Assembly (NCBI RefSeq): GCF_048128805.1
Contig: NC_136004.1
Span: forward strand, 15,811,812 to 15,875,811
Reading direction: 5' to 3'
Length of the DNA: 64,000 nt
From: Centroberyx gerrardi
Lineage: Eukaryota > Chordata > Actinopteri > Beryciformes > Berycidae
The notes under the pieces were generated by a model. The model saw only the letters and a list, made by a program, of their open reading frames with translations. It had not been told where the DNA came from and did not search any database. Both the position numbers and the translations under genes were made by a program. How positions within the stretch are numbered: the first letter of the stretch is position 1; each line of letters begins with the position of its first letter. Positions 59,711-64,000 of this stretch are shown piece by piece.

Positions 59711-61727
59711 AGTGAGAGTGAAATAGTGGTCACTCTGGAGGTTAACCATGCAGTTACTAAAGCATGCGTTACCTAAACAGCAGCTCAGTTTTGCCAGTAA
59801 ACTAACAAAAAGAAAAATGTGTCTGCCACAATCTACGCATAGCCTAATTATGATGGATGACTGCATCCGTGCTTAGTGTAGCCTAGCTATCCTTGCAGAA
59901 GTGGGCTATTCAAATAGTCTTTACAGAGTCAAAGTCCAGGTTCAGCTGTCAAACAATAATCTGTGGAGAAATGCTGCACACAGTCATGGTAAAGGCTCTC
60001 TGACGTCACCAGAGGCCACTAGCCCGACATTCAAGCTTCAAGCCTGACTGTGAAACAACTAGGCAACAGCATGCTAGATTTGAGCATAAGTGATCAATCT
60101 GAGGAACTGTGGGGCTGGGTGGAGCTGTCCAAAAATCAGTGTGTTTGAAAAAAAAAAAAAAAAAGGCAAGATCACACTTCCTGTTCAGTTGGATGTAGAA
60201 GACAGGAAGTGGTTCAGGATTAGGCGTGAGAACAAGATTCTTCTGCAGCCTCACCTTCACAATAACTTTGTATAACCAGGGATTCTTGTGGGAAAATATA
60301 GAAAGGTATTTGAAAAAAATCTGTAATAAATCTATTTAGAAAATAAAAAAAAAACCTTCTATATATTTGGCATTTTATCTGATTATCTCAGCGATCGGTT
60401 AGCCTTGTTGATATTTGATTATAATCTAATGTAAAATGTGTTTCTGGGGTATTAGTTAGCTTGAGAGCGCACTGCAAAGAGAACCGTTCTTTCCACCATG
60501 TCAGCGACTCCCCTGTGTTCAATCGCACACCATCTCATGCATGCTTACAGCCCCGTGTCATCGTCCCACGTGTACGCTGGGCCCACCTTCAGTCTTTCAC
60601 CTGTCACGATGGCTCCATCTTACTCCATTACTGGATCACACACTGCTTCCTTCCCTTCTCTGTTACATTCCCTCATTCTCCCTTCATCTCTTAGTTTCAC
60701 TACCACTGTCTGCTCTTTAAATTTGGCCCTCTTCTTCCTGTCTCACACTCTCTCCTCTTAATTGCAAGTGAATGTCTCATCTTTCTCTTTGGCAAAGCAT
60801 GTTCCCTCTCCTCCCGACCTTAACGTTAGCTGCACACCAGATGCGATTTCACAGGGCGAACAGTTGCATCCATTCATTGTCTATGAGAAGAGAGTAACTG
60901 CATGCATACGGCATGACCCAGGCCTGTGATGCAAAAGGAAAAAAATATATATTATGCAAATGAGCACAATGGTCACAGCGCAAGAACCAATCACAATTGG
61001 GAGAAATGTGGCTCTCAAATTCTCACAGTGATTCAATTTTTGTTGCCAATTCCCTTTGTCTTTGACTGGAAGACAGCTGTGTCAGGATTTCCCTAATTAT
61101 ATGACGAGTCTCTGTCAGCTCAAGCATAAAGTTCTTGACAAATGAAATACTTTATGAAGGAAAGTGACAGTTGGTCTTCCTGGTGTGTAACATTACTTGA
61201 AGTGTAGCCTCAAATATTTTGGCTAGTAACTTTGGCTCTGGTAGGCTAAACAAGTAAAAAATACTAACCCTAATGTTAGCTTGCTTACCTACTTATCCCA
61301 TCACATTCACATAGCTGTAGCCACATAGCAAGCTAGCTCACTATAGTAAAGCATAATTTCAAGAGCAGCGGATGGGATGTGATTTGGGCATAATAAAATA
61401 AATAAAATACAAAATAGGTCTACATAAGCAAATTATGTTAAACAAATCCAATGCTTGACCCAAGAGCACACCCAGTTAAATGCCCACGAGCAATCACTTT
61501 TGATAGGACGAAGCGACACAAAGGGAAATTATTCTGTTTAGTCTGCATGTAGTATTATGCTCTTTTCATCTTCATTGTATTTCCCTCCATCCCTCCCTCC
61601 TGCCCTTCATCTCTCCTCCTGTCTTACTGTTTGGCTTCCTCCAGGTGACACAGATACTCGTAGGCGATGTTCTGTCGTCTCCTCTCATCCATCTCCTCCG
61701 CTGACAGCCTCTCATCATCCTGAATGG
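21338..61727 (-). CDS. iqgap2: IQGAP2, Ras GTPase-activating-like scaffold (all but exon 1)
   Basis: Thirty-seven exons on the minus strand, listed in the five block entries, join with unbroken phase into 1,639 codons plus a stop at 21340-21338. With the missing first exon this is near the usual 1,575-1,660 residues of the family. Domain order is calponin homology, coiled-coil IQGAP repeats, WW, four IQ motifs, GAP-related domain, RasGAP C-terminal domain. IQGAPs bind F-actin, calmodulin and GTP-bound Rac1/Cdc42 and organise cortex and junctions; they do not act as GAPs. IQGAP2 rather than IQGAP1 is favoured by GEGAVDPNDPNK, the LPLEQKKRKI segment and SRRSIKLDSKGE near the end. Exon 1 (start codon) was not found in 61,728-64,000 and may lie outside. 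One intron contains F2RL2. Confidence 0.95.
22313..22489 (-). mobile_element. tRNA-derived SINE with 11-bp target-site duplications
   Basis: Read on the minus strand, the head has a tRNA-like 5' part with a B-box (gggttcgaatccggc at about 22420-22434) and a degraded A-box (ggcttaccgagtagagcac). A pyrimidine-rich body follows, then AATAAAGC and a short A tail (T run at 22313-22322). The direct repeat aagaggaagca flanks it exactly at 22302-22312 and 22490-22500. It sits in an IQGAP2 intron in the sense orientation of that gene. Confidence 0.9.
22934..23650. repeat. two related palindromic repeat fragments
   Basis: Near 22930-22990 and 23573-23650 the same pair of short palindromic words occurs in the same order: attcctgataatggacac (or its complement) and then ttataccatggt or accatggtataa. 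Together they look like the ends or two copies of a teleost DNA-transposon remnant. No transposase frame or target duplications were found. The ORF at 22790-23185 runs through the first fragment and is not recognised. Confidence 0.4.
25603..25639. repeat. poly-C tract
   Basis: C homopolymer with three interruptions in an IQGAP2 intron. Just before it, 25385-25560 contains a decayed stretch (FRTFRHKLKTHLYAE in one frame) that resembles a widespread fish LINE 3' segment, too worn to classify. Confidence 0.85.
27012..28847. mobile_element. hAT-like DNA transposon, non-autonomous, 1.84 kb
   Basis: The ends are perfect inverted repeats tagggctgggt (27012-27022) and acccagcccta (28837-28847). Flanking them is the identical 8-bp direct repeat gtttactg at 27004-27011 and 28848-28855, the duplication length of the hAT superfamily. 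Subterminal regions are full of the word aatcgatt and its variants, often seen in fish hAT elements as transposase-binding sites. The inside has no transposase ORF; the longest frames (27801-28118 minus, 27901-28104 plus) are unrecognised. It lies in IQGAP2 intron 31 and ends 29 bp from the exon 31 donor. Confidence 0.92.
29546..30526. repeat. minisatellite, about 21-22 bp unit, roughly 45 copies
   Basis: The unit is close to ggtggttgctagggtgttt plus cta, with variants where the gtgtttcta part becomes gtgtacta or gcgcttcta. It fills half of an IQGAP2 intron (28980-30941). On the transcript strand it reads as a C/A-rich repeat (agcaaccacc). Variants seem to recur in blocks near 30220-30420, a sign of unequal exchange. 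Confidence 0.95.
30942..35682 (-). CDS. iqgap2: IQGAP2 exons 24-30: GAP-related domain
   Basis: Exons are 35530-35682, 35190-35353, 34749-34973, 33956-34096, 32644-32728, 32011-32243 and 30942-31074. Visible landmarks are LAKLIFQMPQNKSTKFMD, YNYASNQREEYLLLKLF, TGNPTVIKMVVSFNRGARG, KLPYEVTPEQAM, YIAKVLKNSLHEKFPDAS, NLLYYRYMNPAIVAPDGFDI and RRNLGSVAKMLQHAA. This domain binds Rac1 and Cdc42 in the active state. The arginine finger of true RasGAPs is not found at the YASNQREEYLL position, in line with the family's lack of GAP activity. It is the most conserved part of the gene in this window. Confidence 0.95.
34239..34412. mobile_element. short palindromic MITE
   Basis: The 174-bp element starts ggtaagactttagattaggg and ends with the near-complement gttccctaacctgaagtgtt plus acc. 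It resembles the abundant fish MITEs that begin ggtaacactttagattaggg. It lies in an IQGAP2 intron. Target duplications are not clear. Confidence 0.7.
35921..38467 (-). CDS. iqgap2: IQGAP2 exons 18-23: WW domain and four IQ motifs
   Basis: Exons are 38325-38467, 37509-37679, 36849-36932, 36534-36605, 36359-36428 and 35921-36129. The WW domain (MWVRHRIKDRYDYYYN to WEEPEGF) is coded by exon 18. Four IQ calmodulin-binding motifs follow: VIQLQARIRGYLVRKVHAQR, KLQACWKGYKQRKVYKDR, KIQSLVKMWKARSKYNQR and KIQAFLKANKARHDYR. The third has lost the usual Gly (KMWKAR), and the second and third IQ motifs begin near exon junctions. Exon 23 carries DPPLSVVRKFVHLLEQS and leads into the GAP-related domain. Confidence 0.94.
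36301..36351. repeat. (TG)n microsatellite next to an IQGAP2 splice donor
   Basis: Twenty-five TG units on the + strand. On the IQGAP2 transcript this is a CA repeat starting 7 bases after the GTGAGT donor of the exon at 36359-36428. Confidence 0.95.
37380..37450 (+). repeat. LINE 3'-end fragment (gggatcaataaagtt type)
   Basis: The words caaattccc and gggatcaataaagtt are the usual 3' ends of Rex1/CR1-like LINE copies in teleosts. A second copy in reverse orientation lies at about 43760-43800 (ctttattgatccccat). Both are in IQGAP2 introns and carry no coding sequence. Confidence 0.5.
38653..47331 (-). CDS. iqgap2: IQGAP2 exons 7-17: coiled-coil IQGAP repeats
   Basis: Exons are 47218-47331, 46687-46865, 45963-46029, 45477-45640, 44961-45048, 44498-44661, 44096-44256, 43368-43492, 42972-43135, 38944-39034 and 38653-38820. 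Each repeat follows a pattern of INEAV- or INTAI-like helix, NPEAQLP- or NPNAML-like turn, then Tyr-rich helix, as in EEISNMRSELEKYGIQMPAF, HAAVIAINEAVDKG and VLWLDQIQEAIHTANQDEEE. The region mediates dimerisation and binding of ezrin and other partners in the family. Exon 9 uses a tandem acceptor (CAGAG); only the second AG keeps frame. The intron between exons 15 and 16 (39035-42971) carries F2RL2 on the other strand. Confidence 0.93.
40459..42073 (+). CDS. f2rl2: protease-activated receptor, F2RL2/PAR3-like, nested in IQGAP2
   Basis: Exon 1 is 40459-40522 (signal peptide MANLLPGLLACLMALQTLQ, donor GTAAGT) and exon 2 is 41007-42073 (acceptor AAACAG); 376 residues. Seven TM segments, HYHLNGNNWIFGE before TM3, TTCHDV in extracellular loop 2, and DPFLCMLMSKT at the end of TM7 place it nearest PAR3. 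The inferred activation site is K39/T40 (VLIPK/TFSGKK), like the Lys-Thr site of mammalian PAR3. The motif after TM3 is KRY rather than the usual D/N-R-Y. No acidic thrombin-binding segment follows the site. PAR3 often acts as a cofactor for other PARs. The longer open frame back to 40904 is intron read-through, as it lacks a signal peptide. Confidence 0.87.
43764..44030 (-). repeat. dispersed repeat with LINE-like end and tRNA-like word
   Basis: The interval starts with the LINE end signature ctttattgatccc and contains gaacctgggtctgggtcctac near 43970-43990, with a poly-C run between. It looks like a decayed composite of LINE and SINE pieces. Classification is weak. Confidence 0.35.
44441..44491. 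repeat. (GT)n microsatellite next to an IQGAP2 splice donor
   Basis: On the IQGAP2 transcript it is a CA repeat that begins directly after the GTGAGA donor of the exon at 44498-44661. Confidence 0.95.
45290..45440. mobile_element. MITE with 25-bp inverted ends
   Basis: Positions 45297-45321 (agtcctcaggacccagagta and on to ctgct) pair with 45409-45433 (agcagtactctgggtcccaa and on to ggact) with two mismatches. The middle is unique. It is non-coding and lies in the IQGAP2 intron between exons 10 and 11. Superfamily unknown. Confidence 0.75.
47969..61727 (-). CDS. iqgap2: IQGAP2 exons 2-6: calponin-homology domain
   Basis: Exons are 61628-61727, 54310-54466, 52524-52601, 50585-50661 and 47969-48036. 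They encode DERLSAEEMDERRRQNIAYE, then WMEACLEEDLPPTTELEEG, LRNGVYLGKLAKFFAPKM, LHFRHTDNTVQWLRAMESVG, IFYPETTDVYDRKNMPKVV and LYLYKLGIAPQIQDLLGKV. This is the single N-terminal CH domain that binds F-actin. Introns are long here (7.2 kb between exons 2 and 3). Numbering assumes one short upstream exon, as in other vertebrates. Confidence 0.94.
48447..48520. repeat. (GT)n microsatellite
   Basis: Thirty-seven uninterrupted GT units in the IQGAP2 intron 48037-50584. The rest of that intron shows a hAT-like end word (tagggctgggc at 48117) without a partner, and A-rich tracts near 49860, 49891 and 50512-50538. Confidence 0.95.
52819..53953. mobile_element. 1.1-kb inverted-repeat element, type unknown
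   Basis: The ends aattcgagggcttggagcca (52819-) and tggctccaagccctcgaatt (-53953) are perfect 22-bp inverted repeats including one more base pair on each inner side. Just inside them are copies of gggcgtaagtgc (52842-52853 and about 53744), followed near 53755 by its complement gcacttac-like and gttacgccctttt. The inside is AT-rich and non-coding. It fills most of the IQGAP2 intron between exons 3 and 4. Target duplications were not clear. Confidence 0.8.
54467..61627. other. 7.2-kb IQGAP2 intron, no genes recognised
   Basis: AT-rich sequence with simple repeats (a GCGTGT run near 58678-58707 and TG at 59561-59707). Near 60840-60900 there is a stretch of the type found repeated in fish genomes (gttgcatccattcattgtct). 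I see no coding exon, although small alternative exons cannot be excluded. Confidence 0.5.
59561..59707. repeat. compound (TG)n microsatellite
   Basis: Two long TG runs (59561-59607 and about 59665-59707) joined by TG repeats with GAG and CTG interruptions. Confidence 0.95.
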
Positions 61728-62400
61728 CTGCAAGAACAAGCAAAAACGTTTCTGCATGTGAAATTTGAGGAGACTTTCCAACAGTGACATAATAAAGGCA
61801 CTAATGTGTTGCACAGTCTTATTGGACTTCATTACACATGATTACAGAGTGGCAGCTCTGCGTGCATCTTGATTTTGAGAAGTACGTCTTCTTATCAAAC
61901 TTGAAAGCTCTGTGCAAACTTCTGTGCAAATTTGAAAGATTGCACAATTAACATCAAAACACTAAAGACTAAAAGGCTGTTTCTTGGTAAAAGTAGCTTA
62001 TTTTGACTGTTAGGAGCCTCAGTAGCACTGGGAGACTGTACTAAATCCCATGCTCCAGTGAACCCATGTATGAGGGAGATGAAGTGGCCTTAGTGGGGTA
62101 CCCAACTGACAAGTGACTTCTGCTGAGAGTTGACCTTTACCTGCAGCTTAATGAGATCTCCGCTCCTCACCCCCCCTCTAATCCAATCAAATCCCTTTAT
62201 TTCTGGCTGAGTGAAGGACCAATCCGAGGCCCGGAGGCTCACTCTCTTTCTCTCCCACTGGACCAAGCACCATGCTCTAGGTTTGAGTATAGACTAGTAA
62301 CTGAACTTCCACATATGGTGAAAGCATGCTTTTATGGTTCATCTGTACTTTATTAGGCTACAAGGCGCAGTAAGTAAAGACTGGAAAACTTGCAATGACA

Positions 62401-62401
62401 T

Positions 62402-62441
<40 letters not shown>
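62401..62441. repeat. (CA)n microsatellite
   Basis: About 20 uninterrupted CA units. Confidence 0.95.
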
Positions 62442-62444
<3 letters not shown>

Positions 62445-62981
62445 TTGCATGCAAACACACACCAGAGTCAATCCTTACTTAGTCCAGGGGTTACATGATT
62501 ATTATCATCTCTAGCCACACCAAGTTTGACTAGTTAAGCCTGTTGATTGATTAGCCTAACCAATCCAATCTAAATGCCTGGTAAGAGAGCCAAGTGTTAC
62601 TGTAGCCTTCCAGGCTAGCCTACATGATTCAGAGCACCCCCTGTTTACCATATCCACTGATTCATTTAAAATCTCAGACCCTCCATAAATGAGTAGCTCT
62701 GGGGGTCGAGTCAGTGGTTCACCGTACCCCAATTTATCAAAGCCCAATGTCTGTAATTCTTTACTCAGTGCTGCACTCCAGCCTCTATGGAGAGCTCGGC
62801 TGAATCTTTTAAACCCAACAATTGCTCTCCTACAGTCTGTCTCCTCATCAGCCACCTGCATAGACATTAGACCACTAGGCCTCAATAAAGGGTTGGTGTG
62901 CAGTATCACTCACATGTGAAGAGAGAAACAGTCACGTAGCACACACACACATAGACAACATACTGGAGACATGCAAAAGGC

Positions 62982-62983
<2 letters not shown>

Positions 62984-63073
<90 letters not shown>
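62984..63073. repeat. (AC)n microsatellite, about 44 units
   Basis: Uninterrupted AC repeat, the longest pure dinucleotide tract of the window. Confidence 0.97.
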
Positions 63074-63074
<1 letters not shown>

Positions 63075-64000
63075 CAAGGGGTGCCGCGCCACCGGGGTGA
63101 AATCTATGGCCTCATGACCACAGTATCCGTCCATACCACTGAAGGCCGCTGGCCCAGCTGTGTTGTTGGAGAGGACGCGAGTGTATGTAAACACTCCGCT
63201 GAGAGGCGTATAGGATCCCCAGCACAGCCGTTACACCGTCCGCACACTGACTCACTCACACACTTCCTGGATGGGCCTGTCTGCTTGCAGTAAGGGTTAT
63301 ATTTAATCTGCAGGAAGGTTTTGCTGCATTCATCTGTCACAGGATCCCTGGACCCGAGTTATGAGCTCTGTGATTATGACTCATGCTTTTGTTTGGCTGA
63401 AGGTTTGTTCTACCTAACCTTTTGGGGCCTAAAGGGAACTACAAATCAAGAGAGACCAGGATTTTAGGTTACTCCATTTCACGGGCAAATCCATAAACTA
63501 AGGTTGGTCTGGCATTTATTTAAGCAATTCCAGGGAATGACATTGCTTTGCTCCCTCAACAGCAATTAAAATTGAAAAAGCATGCAGGAGGGAACCGTAC
63601 TTAGGACAATTTTAGCCTGTTTCTCAGAAGTTTCAATGATTTACCCAGCAAATTAAAGAAACATTGTTGTCTCATAAACACTTTGTGCACTTTTTAAAGG
63701 GCTAGGTGCTCACACACACACACGCACACCTCTTTTGGATCCTTAGAAGTTACTACAACGTTGAGCCCGCAAACACCCATCTATGACAACAACATAACCT
63801 GCGGCAGCTTGAAACAACAGACCAAGACAGTGTTGAGTAATGAAATTCAATCTGCCAAGTCAGAGGCAAAAGACAATACTGTATTGATGACACAATTGAT
63901 TGGTCTTATCTCTTTAAAGTTGTACTTTGCTCTCAGGTGTCAGTCACTGATAACAGACTGAAGTAAACTTTGGCTAAAAGCAGTTTTCAGACTTTTTAAC

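Larger units (their letters stand above)
61728..64000. other. upstream intron or 5' flank of IQGAP2
   Basis: The first IQGAP2 exon, which should end one base into a codon and encode a short Met-led peptide, was not recognised here on the minus strand. The interval holds CA microsatellites at 62401-62441 and 62984-63073. ORFs at 62556-62909 and 62910-63194 (minus) resemble no protein I know; the second is mostly repeat. Confidence 0.45.

Noticed and set aside
62556-62909. 117-codon minus strand ORF as IQGAP2 exon 1
   Set aside because: Its translation lacks similarity to the IQGAP N-terminus and no donor in the right phase is evident.

Overview
The window is nuclear DNA of a ray-finned fish, most likely a percomorph. 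The signs are intron-rich vertebrate genes with GT-AG introns, dense (CA)n and (CT)n microsatellites, and fish-type transposons (CR1/L2-like LINE, hAT, tRNA-derived SINE, MITEs). It also carries a tandem set of saxitoxin/tetrodotoxin-binding or tributyltin-binding type lipocalins, a family known from teleosts. All gene models here were built by hand from splice sites, reading phase and recalled family sequences; no search or transcript data were available.

Layout. 1-1,034 (+): the last four coding exons of an SSBP-family gene, best match SSBP2. 1,035-5,700: its 3' UTR and intergenic DNA with CT repeats. About 5,715-7,835 (+): a 5'-truncated, broken CR1/L2-like LINE. 8,100-17,563 (+): three intact six-exon lipocalin genes, with the remains of a fourth copy between the first and second. 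18,364-20,280 (-): a two-exon protease-activated receptor, best match F2R/PAR1. 21,338-61,727 (-): IQGAP2, with 37 phase-consistent coding exons covering everything except the short first exon. 40,459-42,073 (+): a second receptor, best match F2RL2/PAR3, lying on the opposite strand inside one IQGAP2 intron. From 61,728 to the end no coding exon was recognised.

How the genes relate. F2R, F2RL2 and IQGAP2 are also neighbours in mammals (human 5q13, with F2RL2 inside an IQGAP2 intron), so this is an old linkage; SSBP2 lies on the same human chromosome arm. Both receptors are predicted to be opened by proteolysis, and the new N-termini I infer both begin TFSG. IQGAP2 is a scaffold for actin, calmodulin and Rac/Cdc42. 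The lipocalins are secreted ligand carriers with no evident link to the other genes beyond position.

Mobile DNA is well preserved. A 1.84-kb hAT-like element with matching 8-bp target duplications sits 29 bp past an IQGAP2 splice donor. There is also a SINE with 11-bp duplications, a 1.1-kb inverted-repeat element, two short palindromic MITEs and a roughly 1-kb minisatellite. Two IQGAP2 splice donors are followed almost directly by long CA repeats in the sense strand.
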